Assembly (NCBI RefSeq): GCF_902686445.1
Contig: NC_062224.1
Coordinates: forward strand, 20,687,123-20,751,122
Source: Sciurus carolinensis
Lineage: Eukaryota; Chordata; Mammalia; Rodentia; Sciuridae
Reading direction: 5' to 3'
DNA length: 64,000 nt
Of the stretch, positions 46,055-57,966 are shown in pieces. Position 1 is the stretch's first letter; each line of letters starts with the position of its first letter. The notes beneath the pieces are model-generated. The model saw nothing but the letters and a program-made list of their open reading frames with translations. It ran no database searches and was not told the DNA's origin. The translations under genes were made by a program, and so were the position numbers.

Positions 46055-46768
46055 GGAGAAGGACTTAAAATGGCAGGTTAGAGAAGGTCGCTTCCCTGGT
46101 GGCTCTATGGTGTGAAACCAAGAATTCAGACATGCAGGTTCTCAGCAAGGAGGTCTGAGGAATGTCTGGATACAGAGAGATCAAAGATCAAAGACACCAA
46201 GGCACTGCCCAACTACCCTGAGAGGTGTCCTGCACAACATTATTGTGTAGGAAAGAAACCACATTTCTCTGGCTACCAGGGAAATCAGAGGAAGGAACCA
46301 TTTTGTACCTCCAATGCTGGGGAACAGCAGTTGGGGGAAACAAATTCTGACAACTGTCTAAGCCAAATAAACAGGTTTGGCAAACCCACACTGCAAGGCA
46401 TAGTGTGTGCCTAAGTACCAGAAGAAAATCAAATATGGAAAAGGTTTTATAAAGGGGAAAACACACCTGGCTTCCTACTTTTTGCTTCAGAATGGCCACT
46501 TGAAAGATCAGTTGCTTCAAAGACTGCCTTAGAGAGTCATGCTTGGCTGGGAAAGACAAGCCTGCTGAGAATTTGAAAGGGCAGGGGAGAAATTGATTGA
46601 TTTCAGAGTCTGAACCCAAGAATCAAAAAGAACATGAAGTTCACAAGTGACTGAGAGGAACAAAAATTGGCCCCTCCACTTGATGAGTGAAACTCAGGAG
46701 TTTTTCTTCGGGGACAGTTTCCCAGTGTGATCCAGCAACTACCCGGGCTGGGACGTATGCTGATTTAA
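46055..46768 (+). promoter_or_regulatory. L1 5'UTR (promoter region), first part
   Basis: Starts GGAGAAGGACTTAAAATGGC, the position of the '...AAGATGGCGG...' start in other L1s. Aligns piecewise with the antisense L1 (GTGAAACCAAGAATTCAGAC; CAAACCCACACTGCAAGG). L1 5'UTRs hold an internal Pol II promoter; whether this old one ever fires cannot be judged from sequence. Confidence 0.75.
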
Positions 46769-46902
46769 TAAAAAAACTCAGAATAGATAAAGCAATCCTT
46801 GGCAGAAAGAGTGAAGCAGGGGCTATCGCAATACCAGATCTTCAACTCTACTACAAAGCAATAGTAACAAAAACGGCATGGTATTAGTACCAAAATAGAA
46901 AG

Positions 46903-48042
46903 GTGGATCAATGGTACAGAATAGAGGACACGGACACAAACCCAAATAAATACAATTTTCTCATACTAGACAAAGGGGCCAAAAATATGCAATGGAGAAA
47001 AGATAGCCTCTTCAACAAATGGTGCTGGGAGAATTGGAAATCCATATGCAACAGAATGAAACTAAACCCATATCTCTCACCATGCGCAAAACTAAACTCA
47101 AAATGGATTAAGGACCTCGGAATCAGACCAGAGACCATACATCTTAAAGAAGAAAAAGTAGGTCCAGATCTTCAACATGTCGGCTTAGGATCAGACTTCC
47201 TTAACAGGACTCCCATAGCACAAGAAATAAAAGCAAGAATCAATAACTGGGATAGATTCAAACTAAATAGCTTTCTCTCAGCAAAGGAAACTATCAGCAA
47301 TGCAAAGAAAGAACCTACAGAGTGGGAGAAAATCTTTGCCAATCATACTTCAGATAGAGCGCTAATCTCCAGAATCTATAAAGAACTCAAAAAACTCTAC
47401 ACCAAGAATGCAAATAATCCAATCGACAAATGGGCTAAGGAAATGAATAGACATTTCACAGAAGATGATCTACAAGCAATCAACAAACATATGGAAAAAT
47501 GTTCAACATCTCTAGTAATAAGAGAAATGCAAATCAAAACCACCCTAAGATTCCATCTCACCCCAATTAGAATGGCGATTATCAAGAATACAAGCAACAA
47601 CAGGTGTTGGCGAGGGTGTGGGGAGAAAGGTACACTCATACATTGCTGGTGGGGCTGCAAATTAGTGCAGTCACTCTGGAAAGCAGTGTGGAGACTCCTT
47701 AGAAAACTTGGAATGGAACCACCATTTGACCCAGCTATCCCACTCCTTGGTCTATACCCAAAGGACTTAAAATCAGCATATTACAGAGATACAGCCACAT
47801 CAATGTTCATAGCTGCTCAGTTCACAATAGCCAGATTGTGGAACCAACCTAGATGTCCCTCAATTGATGAATGGATAAAGAAACTGTGGTATATATATAC
47901 AATGGAATATTACTCAGCCATAAAGAATGATAAAATTATGGCATTTGCAGGCAAATGGATGAAATTGGAGAATATCATGCTAAGTGAGATAAGCCAATCT
48001 CAAAAAAACAAAGGACGAATGATATCGCCAATAAGTGGATGA
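46903..48042 (+). pseudogene. L1 ORF2p C-terminal third, 379 codons open
   Basis: Longest open frame in the window. It covers the ORF2p carboxyl region after the reverse transcriptase: [60 protein letters not shown], the cysteine motif [18 protein letters not shown] (C-x3-C-x7-H-x4-C) and [19 protein letters not shown]. Upstream, TGG has become TAG at about 46886, after KTAWY. Endonuclease and RT are missing through 5' truncation, and there is no promoter of its own. Not a host gene. Confidence 0.95.
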
Positions 48043-48068
48043 TGACACATAATGGGGGGTGGGAGGGG

Positions 48069-48098
48069 TTAGTGTTAGGGTTAGAGTTAGGGTTAGGG
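48069..48098 (+). repeat. Telomere-like hexamers in L1 3'UTR
   Basis: Five exact-period hexamers TTAGTG, TTAGGG, TTAGAG, TTAGGG, TTAGGG, preceded by GGGGGGTGGGAGGGG. The G runs could form a G-quadruplex. It is part of the L1 and not a chromosome end. Confidence 0.93.
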
Positions 48099-48335
48099 AG
48101 CGGGGCAAGAATGGAGGAAGGAAGGACTGTATAGAGGGGAAAAGAGGGGTGGGAGGGTGGGGGAAAGGTAAAAATAACAGAATGAATCAAACAACATTAT
48201 CCTATGTAAATTTATGATTACACAAATGGTATGCCTTTACTCCATGTACAAACAGAGAAACAACATGTATCCCATTTGTTTACAATTAAAAAAAATAAAA
48301 ATAAAAATAAAATTAAAAAAATAAATAAATAAAAT

Positions 48336-49250
48336 AAAATCTTCAGACCAATTCACCATTCAAAGAGCCTAAACTGCCCCCAGGAGTCTCACTTACAGGA
48401 TTTCCCTTCCCACTCCATCAACCCCAACTAACACACCTGAAAAGGGAAACTGAAAATCTTTTGAAATCCAAGAGAAACAATTCTTTAAACTTTTCATCAA
48501 GAACCTTTCCTTTGCCTCTTCCTCCTCCTCCTCCTTCCTTTTTTCTTTCTCTTCTCCCCTCCTCCTCCTCCTCCTCCTCCTCTTCCTCTTCCTCCTTCTT
48601 CCTTTTTTCCTTTTTCTTTCTACTCTTCATTCAATTGTGACCTGAATGGTTCATGGACACTTACACATATTCATACCTGTTTCTTTTTCTCATTCCTAGC
48701 ATTTTTTGAAGGCAGTTATTTCTCATAGATCAGTATTTTGAAGACTAAGATGATTGTTTAGAATAGATCAGTTTTATTCTTTTTTTTTTACTTTTATGTT
48801 TATTTTTAAATTATTTTTGAAATTTTTATTTTATACACTTTTTTCTCTCATCTCTTTCCCTTGATTCTCTTTCACTCTTTTCCTCTGCTAACAGCCAATA
48901 TTTGTTGATTTATCACTCTTCCTTTATTATTTACTTTTATTTTTTCTCCCCTTCCCTCATAATCACCACATCCTACATTACTTCTTTTCTATCCATATTC
49001 ACAACTTAAAACTGTAAACACTTATGTAAACTTACTGTTTTTTTACAATGGGCAATAACTGATTTAGGTTTACCATGATGATTAACATAGTAGATGCCAA
49101 AGAAGCAACTATTTGGCTTAATGCTGTAAATTTTTTGTATTGGTTGTAGTTATTATCTGCCTTCCCCTAAACTGTGTGGTACTGGAAACCTTCAGGGACA
49201 CTATAAGTCTACAGAGAAGAAACTCTACTGCCTCAAAACCATACTATTAA
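48336..49250 (+). promoter_or_regulatory. L1 5'UTR, second part, with CCT-rich tract
   Basis: Continues the interrupted 5'UTR (CTTCAGACCAATTCACCATT; TCTGCTAACAGCCAATA). It includes a (CCT)n pyrimidine tract at about 48517-48610 and ends just before the ORF1 ATG. The antisense L1 has the same order but a shorter pyrimidine tract. Confidence 0.8.
48517..48610. repeat. (CCT)n/(CTTCCT)n polypyrimidine tract
   Basis: Strand-asymmetric C/T tract with an uninterrupted CCT run near 48557-48580; could form triplex DNA. The Glu/Arg/Lys-rich minus frame over it is low-complexity. Confidence 0.92.
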
Positions 49251-49810
49251 ATGCAAAGACACACAAACAACAAGAAGAAGCAAGGGGAAAAAAATCACCG
49301 AAAACAAATCAATACAATTCAATAATACAATCTGTTCAGACAACAGTGGAAGAAATATCAGAGAAGAAATTTAGAATTTTCATAGTTAAATTGATCTGCA
49401 AGGAAAAGATGATGTAAGGAGTGACTTCAAGGAGAAAATACAGGAAGCAAAAGATCATTTCAATAAAGATATAGAGATTCTTGGGGAAAAAAAGCAGAAA
49501 TACTCAAAATGAAAAAAAAATCAATAAACCAAATTAAATATTCATTGGAAAGAATCACCAGAAGACTAGAGTACTTGGAAGATAGAGTTTCAGACAATAA
49601 AAACAAAATACATAATCTTAAAAATAAAGTTGGTCATGGAGAAAAGATGTTAAGAGACCATGAACATAACTTCCAAGAAATATGGGACAACATGAGAAGT
49701 CCAAACTTAGAATTTATTGGGATAGAAAAAGGCTCAGAAATACAAAAGAATGCACAATCTTTTCAAAGAAATAATATCTGAAAATTTCCAAAATCTTAAG
49801 AATGAAATGG
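49251..49810 (+). pseudogene. L1 ORF1p N-terminal and coiled-coil remnant
   Basis: ATG at 49251 begins MQRHTNNKKK-like codons that fall into stops. From 49509 a 90-codon frame is open: a heptad-rich coiled coil (KYSLERITRRLEYLEDRVSD, NKIHNLKNKV), then the RRM start (NFQEIWDNMRSPNLEFIGIE). This is L1 ORF1p, the RNA-binding chaperone. A younger twin-primed L1 cuts it at 49810, and the C-terminal part resumes at 51138. Confidence 0.9.
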
Positions 49811-50586
49811 GTTGCTCTGGCTATTCATTTTTCCAAATAAATTTCAAGAATGCTTTTTAAAGTTCTATGAAGAAAGTCATTGGAATTTTAACAGGAATTG
49901 CATTAAATTTGTGCAGTGCTTTTGGTAATATGGTCATTTTGACAATATTAATTTTGCCAATCTAGGAGCATGGGAAATCTTTCCATCTTCTAAGGTTTTC
50001 TTCAATTTCTTTTTTTAGTGTTCTGTAGTTTTCATTGTAGAGGTCTTTCACCTCTTTTGTTAGATTGATTCCCAAATATTTTATTTAATTTTTTTTAGGT
50101 GACTATGTATGAGGTAGTGCTCTTTATTTCTCTTTCAGTAGATTCATTACTGATATCTAGGAATATTTTTGATTTATGGCTATTGGTTTTATATCCTGCT
50201 ATTGTGCTGAATTCATTTATTAGTGCTAGAAGATTTTTGGTGGAATTTTTTGGATCTTCCAAATACAGAATCATATAATTGGCAAATAGTAATAGTTTGA
50301 GTTCTCCTTTACCTATTTGTATAACTTTAATTTCCTTCTTCTGTCTAATTGCTCTGGCTAGAGTTTCCAGGACAATGGTGAATCAAAGTGATGAAAGAGA
50401 ATACTTGTCTTGTTCCAGTTTTTAGAGGGAATGCTTTCAATCACTCCTCAGTTGATATCCAAAGGACTTAAAATCAACATACTACAGTGACACAGCCATA
50501 TCAATGTTTATAGCAGCTCAATTTACAATTGCTAAACTATGGTACCAACCTAGATGCCCCTCAACAGATGGATAAAGAAAATTACA

Positions 50587-50622
<36 letters not shown>

Positions 50623-51137
50623 CGTATGTATATATTATTATATACGTATATATATATTATATATATATATGTATATATATAATATTACTCAGTTTTAAAG
50701 AAGAATGAAATTCTGGCAATTGCTGGTAAATGGATGGCGTTAGAGAATATCATGCTAAGTTAAATAAGTCAAACCCAAAAAACCAAAGGTCAAAAGTTTT
50801 CTCTGATATGTGGATGCTAATTTGCAATAAGCAGGCAGGGAAAGGATAGGGAAGAATAGAGTTACTTTATATTAGGTAAGGGGATTGAAGGGAGGGGAGG
50901 TGTATGAGGAAAGGAATGATAGTAGAGTGAAACAGACATGAATACCTCAGGTACATGTATGACTGCATGACCAGTGTGATCTTAAAATATGTATAATCAG
51001 AAAAATGAGAGAATATACTCCATTTATGTATGATCTATTAAAATGTATAAATGCATTCTACTCTCATGTACAACTAATTAGAATAAAATTTTAAAATTAA
51101 AAAAATGCTAACAAAAATATATACAAAAGTGGAAAAA
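49811..51137 (+). mobile_element. Older twin-primed L1 nested in ORF1
   Basis: 49811-about 50440 is ORF2 (RT region) in antisense (GGAATTGCATTAAATTTGTG); 50441-51120 is ORF2 C-terminus and 3'UTR in sense, ending A-rich. AAGAATGAAATGG (49798-49810) and AAGGATGGAATGG (51138-51150) are a 13-bp duplication with two mismatches. The host ORF1 joins perfectly across it (compare the antisense L1 at 17.7 kb). Confidence 0.88.
50584..50690. repeat. AT-rich microsatellite expanded inside L1 ORF2
   Basis: About 107 bases of (TA)n with ATACGTAT interruptions where other L1 copies have only 'GGTATATATATACAATGG'. The array appears to have grown from that built-in motif. Confidence 0.9.
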
Positions 51138-51491
51138 AAGGATGGAATGGAAAATCAAATACAGGAGGTGTACAGGACCCAATTATTCAAAATTTTAACA
51201 GACCCACACCATGGTACTTTATTATGAAAATGCCCAACATAAAGAATAAGAATAGAATTTTAAAACCTGCCAGAGAAAATCTACCCTTCACATTTAGAGG
51301 GAAACCAATCCAGACTGTAGTCAATTTCTCAACTCGGTTCCTCAGAGTTAAGAGGTCCTAGAATAATATATGCCAAACTCTGGAAGAAAATGGTTGCCAA
51401 CTGAGAATACCATACCCAGCAAAATTAAGGTTCAGATTTGAAGATGAAATAAAACCCTTCCATGATAAATAAAAGTTAAAAGAATTCACAA
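51138..51491 (+). pseudogene. L1 ORF1p C-terminal domain remnant
   Basis: Resumes ORF1 after the nested L1: GAAAATCAAATACAGGAGG, CTTTAGAGGGAAACCAATC-type phrase, then codons for ...ENGCQLRIPYPAKLRFRFED-like sequence. The order equals 17.72-17.40 kb of the antisense copy. Stops interrupt it. It is cut again at 51491 by another L1. Confidence 0.82.
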
Positions 51492-51959
51492 TATCTAGAT
51501 TGTGGAAACAACCTAAATGCCCTTCAATAGATGAGTGAATAAAGAAACTGGTATATATACACAATGGAATATTATTCAGTCATAAAGCAGAGTAATATAG
51601 TATTTGCAGATAAATGGATGGAACTGGAGAATATCATACTAAGTGAAATAAGCTAACCCCAAAAACCAAAGACCAAATGTTTTCTCTGATAAGTGGATGA
51701 TGCTACATAATGGGGGTGGAGGTGGGGGGTTAAAGAAGAATGGAGGAACTTTAGATTACTTAGAGGGAAATGAGAGGGAGGAAGGGGCAGGGGTATGAAA
51801 GATGGTGGAATGAGACAGATACTATTACCCTATGTACACGTATGATTACATGAATGGTATGAATCTACATTGTTCACAACCATAGAAATGAAAAGTTGTA
51901 ATCCATTTCTGTACAATGAATCAAAATGCAGTCTGTAAAAATAAAAAACAAACAAATAA
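51492..51959 (+). mobile_element. Short 5'-truncated L1 nested in ORF1/ORF2 junction region
   Basis: 468 bases: ORF2 C-terminus (CCTTCAATAGATGAGTGAAT... AATGGAATATTATTCAGTCA), 3'UTR and A-rich tail. AAAAGAATTCACAA (51478-51491) and AAAAGGATTCAAAA (51960-51973) are the 14-bp duplication with two mismatches. The host resumes at CTAGAAAGCCTGTACTA. Confidence 0.88.
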
Positions 51960-52199
51960 AAAAGGATTCAAAACTAGAAAGCCTGTACTATAAAACATAC
52001 TCAAAATTTCATTAAAAGAAATGAAAAATAAAAGTACAAACCAGCAAAGGGAGGAACTACACTTAGAAGAATAGTCAATACAATGAGGAACTAATTCAGA
52101 TTAAAATGATGGGGAGTAAAAGCAAATAAATTAAAATGACAAGGAATAAAAATAAGTAAATTAATATGACAAGGAATAAAATAAATCAAAATGACAGGG

Positions 52200-55100
52200 A
52201 ATAAAAAATCATATCTTAATAATAACTATGAATTTAAATGGCCTAAACTCATCAATCAAAAGACATAGACTAGCTGATTGGATTAAAAAATAATACCCAA
52301 CAATATGCTCTCTCCAAGAGACTCATCTCATCAGCAAAGACATCCAGAGACTGAAGATAAAAGGATGGGAAAAACCATATCATTCACATGGATCATGTAA
52401 GCAAACAGGGGTTTCTGTCCTTATATCAATTAAGTGGACCTCAAGCCAAAGTTAATCAGAAGGAACAAAGAAGGACATTACATACCACTTAAGGAAAATA
52501 TAATACTAAATATAAAATATAATACTAAACATTTATGTCCCAAATAATGGTACATCTACATGCATCAAACAAACTCTTCTCAATTTCAGGAATGAAACAA
52601 ACCACAATACAATAATACTGGGAAATTTTAACACACCTCCTCACCACTGGATAGATTCTCTAAGAAAACGACTTAATAAAGAATTTATAGAGCTAAAAAA
52701 TACAATTAATACCTTAAACATAAGAGACATGTACAGATATTACATCCACCAATGACTCAATACACTTCCTTCCCATAGCATATGATTGCTTCTCTAAAAT
52801 AGGCCACAAAAGAACTCTTACCAAATACAAAAATATATAGATAATACCTTGTATTTTATCAGATCATATTGGACTAAAATTAGAAATCCAAGAAATTAAA
52901 AATAGAAGCTACTTTAACACTTGGAGACTAAATTATAGGCTTTTGAATGACTGATGATTAGCTGAAGAAATCAGGATGAAATAAAAAAAAAATACTTATG
53001 GGTAAATGAGAATAGTGACACTAACATACCAAAATCTCTGGGACACCATGAAGGCAGTTCTAAGAGGAAATTTCATTGAATTGAGTTCATTCATTAAAAG
53101 AACAGAAACTCAACATATAAATAACCTAAAGCACTATAAACTGAAGAACAAATCAAGCCAAAAGCAGAAGACAGGAAATAATTAAAATAAGGGTCAAAAT
53201 CAATGAACTTGAAACAAACAAAAACAATTAAAAAAAAAGCAATGAAACAAAAAGATGATTCTTCAAACAATAAATAAAATTGATAAACCCTTAGCCAAGC
53301 TTTCAAAAAGAAAGAAAGAAACAGCAAAGGAAAGAAAGAATGAAAAAGTTCATATTTATAAAACTCATAATGAAAAAAAATATCACCATGGACACTAATG
53401 AAATACAGACAATAATCAGTAACTATTTTTAAAACTTCAACAAAATGGTAAATCATGAAGACATCAACAAATTTCTAGACATATGACCTAATCAAATTGA
53501 ATCAGGAGAACACAGAAAACTGAAACACATCAATTTCAAGCAATGAAATAGAAGATGCCATCAAAAGCCTTGCAACAAAGAAAAGCCCAGGACAAGATGA
53601 ATTCTCAGTCAATTTCTATCAGAACTTCAAAGAAGAACTAATATCAATACTCTTCAAATTATTCCATGAAACAGAAAAGGAGGGAATCTTTCTAAATTCA
53701 TTGAATGAAGCTAGTATCACCCTGATCCCAAAACCAAAGACACATCAAAGAAAGAAAATTTCAGATCAATATTCCTAATGAACATAGATGCAAAAATTCT
53801 CAATAAAATTCTGGCAAACTAAATACAAAAGCATAAATCACTAGAAAAACTAGAGATAGTATGCACATGCCTCAACATTGTAAAGCTATATATGCTAAAT
53901 CCAAGGCTAAGAAAATTAAAGAGATATGAATAGGAAAAGAAGAACTCAAACTGTCCCAACCTGCCAACAACATGATTCTATAGAAAGAAGACCCCAAAAA
54001 CTCCACCTGAAGGCTTTTAGAAATCATAAATGAATGTAGTAATGCATCAGGATATAAAATAAAGACCCATAAATGAATTGCATTCCTACACTCCAATGAT
54101 GAATCAGCTGAAATAGAAATTAGGAAAACTATCCCATTGACAATAGTCTCAAAAAAAAAAAATACTTCAGAATCAATCAAACAAAAGAAGTAAAAGAACT
54201 CTACACTGAAAACTACAGAACACTAAAAAAAAAAAAATAGAAAAAAGACTTTAGAGGATGGAAAGATCTCCCATGTCTTTTGTTAAGCAGTATTAATTCA
54301 TCTATAGTAGAAGGAATTTTAATCCCTATCTCTCATACTGCCCAAAAATTAACTCAAAGTGATTCTCTCATCATTAGACCAGAGACACTGCATATTAGAA
54401 GATGTAGGCCCAACTCACCCTCATGATGGCTTGGGAAAAGACTTCTTCAATAAGACTCCTAAACACAAGAAGTAAAATCAAGAAGAAATAAATGGGATGG
54501 TATCAAACTAAAACCTTCTTCACAGCAAAGGAAACAAACAAGATTGTGAGAAGACAGCCTATAGAATGGGAGAAAATCTTTACCACCTGTACCTCAGAGA
54601 GAGCATTAATCTCTAGGATATATAAAGAACTCAAAAAAATTAATACCATAAAAACAAACAACCCAATCAATAAATGGAATGAACTGAACAGGAACTTCAC
54701 GGAAGAAATACAAATGGCCAACTAATATATGAAAAAATGTTCAACATCTCTAACAATTAGAGAAATGCAAATTAAAACCACACTGAGATTCCATCTCACT
54801 CAAGTCAGAATGGCAGTTATCAAGAATACAAGTAGTAATAAATGTTGGCAAGAATGTAGAGAAAAAGGTTCACTCATACATTTCGAGTGGGAATACAAAT
54901 TTGTGCAATCACTCCAGAAAGCAGTATGGAGATTCCTCAGAAAACTTGGAACAGAACCACCATTTGACCCAGTTATCCTACTCCTTGGTATATATCCAAA
55001 GGCCTTAAAATCAGTATCCTAAAGGCATGCAGCAACATCAATGTTTATAGTAACTCAATTCACAATAGCTAAGCTATGGAACCAACCTAGAAGCCCTTCA

Positions 55101-55256
55101 ACAGATGAATGGATAAAGAAAATGTGGTATATATACACAATGGAATATTATTCAGTCATAAAGAAGAATGAAATTATGGCATTTGCTGCTAAATGGATGG
55201 ACCTGGAGAATGTCATGCTAAGCGAAATAAGCCAATCCCAAAACACCAAATGCTGA
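52200..55256 (+). pseudogene. L1 ORF2 of the older full-length L1, heavily decayed
   Basis: Endonuclease traces near 52.25-52.45 kb (codons for ETHLISKDIQ, then GWEKPYHSHGSCKQTGVSVL), RT fingers near 53.56-53.8 kb (KKSPGQDEFSVNFYQNF). A deletion removes the RQGCPLSP block near 53.88 kb, and the FADD box is mutated at about 53.96 kb. The C-terminal part is open at 54492-54725, 54729-55022 and 55041-55256, including [19 protein letters not shown] where the last cysteine of the motif is lost. No activity possible. Confidence 0.88.
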
Positions 55257-55589
55257 ATGTTCTCTCTGATATATGGATGCTGACACAAAGTAAGGGGGGC
55301 ATGGAGAATATAAGTTTGCTGGATTAGACAAAGAGGAAAGAAGGGAAGAGTTGGGAAATGGGAATCAGAAAGACAGCAGAATGAATCAGACAAAATTTTC
55401 TATGTACATATATGTATACATGAAACTTCTCATCGTGTACAACCACAAGGTTGTGACAGTAATTAGAATGTTATATTCTGTGTATGTATATGTCAAAATA
55501 TACTCTACTGTCATGTATATCTAAAAACAGAAAATTTTAAAAATATTTAAATGGATTATAAGCAAAATGTCAATAAAATCTAAAGGCAA

Positions 55590-55924
55590 AGTTTTTTGAA
55601 ATTTTTTATGACTTTATTCAAAGACAAAGAATATTAGCTCAATTGTATTCACTTTCCATAATCTCTATGTAGGCAAATAACTTTAATTTTTAGTGAGACA
55701 TTGGTACAATGGACTTCCCTTATCCCCAAATATCACTATGACTGTTTTCTCTGAGACTATTCCCATATGGAAGCTAACCAATGTATCTAGATTCAATCAT
55801 AAATTGGAATACCATCTTCCCTATCTTTTGTTGAAAATAATGTTTTAAGCACCAATTTTCATCTTTCAAAAAAGTATTTCATCTTCATTTTTGTATTTAA
55901 AATTTATCATAAATAAATAAATGC
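55590..55924. other. Unassigned sequence between two L1s
   Basis: No gene or repeat recognised. Confidence 0.4.
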
Positions 55925-57530
55925 ATTTAGTAAAGTTTCAGAATATAAGATCAACATACAAATATCAGTTGTATTTCTATACAATAACAACAAACTATCC
56001 AAAAGAGAAATTAGAAAAACAACCCCATTTTCAGTAACATAGAAAACAATAAAATACTTAGGAATAAATTTAACCAAGGTGGCAAAAATCTGTATACTGA
56101 AAACCATAAGACACTGCTGAAAAAACTGAAGAGACAAATTAAGGAGAAGATATCCCATGTTCATGCATTGGAAGAACAAATACTGTTAAAATATCTACAC
56201 TCTCTAAAGCAATCTCTATCAAAATCTGAATGGCATTTTTCACAGGAATTGAAAAAAAAAATCCTAAAATCCATATGGAACCTCAAAAGACCCTGAATAG
56301 CTAAAGGAATCATGAGAAAAAGAACAAAGTTCAAGGCACCATCATACCACTGAACTTTAAAATATACTACACAGTTTTAACAATCAAACATCATGATATT
56401 GGCATAAAAACAAACATATAGACAAACAGAACAGAATAGAGGCTAGAAATAAATTTATGCATTTCCAATGAATTTATTTTCAACAAGGGTGCCACGAAGA
56501 CACAATGGGGAATGGAAAGTTTCTTCAAGACATCATATTAGGACAGTAGGATATTAGAATTAAATTAAAGACATAAATGAAACGTCGGAAACCACAATGC
56601 TCCTAGAATAAAACATGGGGGACACAAGCTCTATGACCTTGGTCTAGGTAATGAATTTTAGATATGACAACAAAAGCACAGGCAACCAAAGCAAAATTAG
56701 ACAAATGGGATATTTCAAAATAAAAAGCTTCCACATAGTCATGGAAAAAACTAACAGAATGAAAATAAAATCTGTGGAAGGGGATAAAATATCTGAAAAC
56801 CATACAACTGAGAAAGAGTATTTAAAATGTTCAAGAAACTCAAATAACTCAATAGAATGAAAACAAATAACCTCATTAGAAAATGTCAAAGGATCTGAAT
56901 GGAAATTTCTCTAAGGCAGACAAACAGCCAACTGTCATATGAAAAGGTGCTCAACAACAATAATTATGAGAAAAAAAAAAACAAAAAAAACGAAAAGAAG
57001 TTGAGATTTTACCTGATAGATGATAGTATGGACATTACTAAAAAGACAAGAGATAACAATGTTGGAGAACATATGGAGAAAAGGGAACCTTCCACATGAT
57101 GGGAATGCATATTAGTGTAAACATTATGGAAAATGTGCTGCTCAAAAAATAAAGGTAGAAATACATATGACTAAGCATTCCCATTTCAGGGTATATCCAG
57201 AGTAAACGAAATCAGTATGTTGAAGAGATACCTGCACTCCCTTGTTCATTACAACATTATTCACAAAAGCTAAGACTGAGAATCAACTTAAGTGTCCATC
57301 AATAGACAACTGAATAAAAAGAGTAGAACAGTAGTTGTCGGGGTCTGGGGAGTAGAGAACATGGGGGCATGTTGATCAAAGGGCAAATCTTCCAATTATA
57401 TAATGAACAAGTTTGGGGGATCTAATGTATAGCATGGGAGGTGACAAATATGCTAATTAATATGGTTGTCATTATTATGCAATCTATATACAATATTTAC
57501 TTGTCAGTTAAATATTTTAAACAAACAAGT
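55925..57530 (+). mobile_element. Older L1M, 5'-truncated
   Basis: ORF2 C-terminal half (codons for [24 protein letters not shown]) down to a mammal-wide L1M 3'UTR (GGTCTGGGGAGTAGAGAACA; GGGGGATCTAATGTATAGCA). Stops and indels throughout. Its 3'UTR is unrelated to the squirrel-specific ones, so it predates them. Confidence 0.82.
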
Positions 57531-57923
57531 CACTATTACACATTTGTGTCACAGTAAGAAACAAGCCTTTGCTAATGGCAAGCTAAATGAATAGATATAC
57601 TTCCTTTAATTCATATCTTTCTTTGGAGAAGTTTGTATAGTAAGACCCAGAGATAAATGTTTCCAAAAACTTCAGCTAGGAGGAATTTTTAACACATTTT
57701 TCTATCTATTATTTTTCTTTTTACTTACTATTTTTTTCTTTTATCTTACTTCATTTGTAAAATTTCTTTAGATTTTTTTTCCCCTTATTTACTCTTTCTT
57801 CATTTTGCCCTTTTTATTTCTATTTGTATTATTTCTTCCTTCTTTGTCCTCTTTTCAGTTTTTAATCTACTCCTCTCTCTTTCTCTCTTCTGAGTTGGGC
57901 ATTAAGTCCATAATCTTACTTAT
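57531..57923. other. Unassigned, pyrimidine-rich from 57690
   Basis: The T/C-rich stretch 57690-57895 resembles the T-rich part of L1 5'UTRs but cannot be placed firmly. No gene. Confidence 0.35.
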
Positions 57924-57966
57924 GTACATTGGGCAGGTGCTCTGTCTTTGAGCTACACTCCCAAAC
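57924..57966 (-). mobile_element. ID-like SINE fragment
   Basis: TTGGGCAGGTGCTCTGTCTT, then GAGCTACACTCCCAAACC: the tRNA-like half of an antisense ID SINE, truncated both sides. Confidence 0.55.

Larger units (their letters stand above)
46769..48335 (+). mobile_element. Young 5'-truncated L1 nested in the 5'UTR
   Basis: Begins within ORF2 (AATAAAAAAACTCAGAATAG) and runs to the 3'UTR and a long (AAATA)-rich tail. The host 5'UTR reads ...GCTGATTTA before it and AAAATCTTCAGACC after it; the antisense L1 copy has the two joined, which proves insertion. Any duplication is short or hidden in the A-rich tail. High similarity to the 25-28 kb copy marks it as recent. Confidence 0.92.
46055..55573 (+). 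mobile_element. Full-length older L1 containing three nested L1 insertions
   Basis: Pieces of one sense L1 in order: 5'UTR 46055-46768 and 48336-49250 (homologous to the 5'UTR at 19.9-18.3 kb), ORF1 49251-49810, 51138-51491 and 51960 onward, ORF2 about 52.2-55.26 kb, 3'UTR to about 55540. Removing the three younger L1s leaves about 6.1 kb, a normal full-length L1. TAAAATCTAAAAGTAA (46039-46054) and TAAAATCTAAAGGCAA (55574-55589) form a 16-bp target duplication with two mismatches, confirming that both ends belong to one insertion. Confidence 0.93.

Noticed and set aside
46903..48042. A 379-codon open frame that could be taken for a new host gene
   Set aside because: It is the C-terminal third of L1 ORF2p, within a 5'-truncated L1, with sister copies at 27 and 6 kb.
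48061..48100. Interstitial telomere array or chromosome end
   Set aside because: Only five hexamers, at the same L1 3'UTR position as in another copy; element-borne.
48418..48630. Glu/Arg/Lys-rich 70-codon ORF
   Set aside because: Antisense reading of the CCT tract in the L1 5'UTR.
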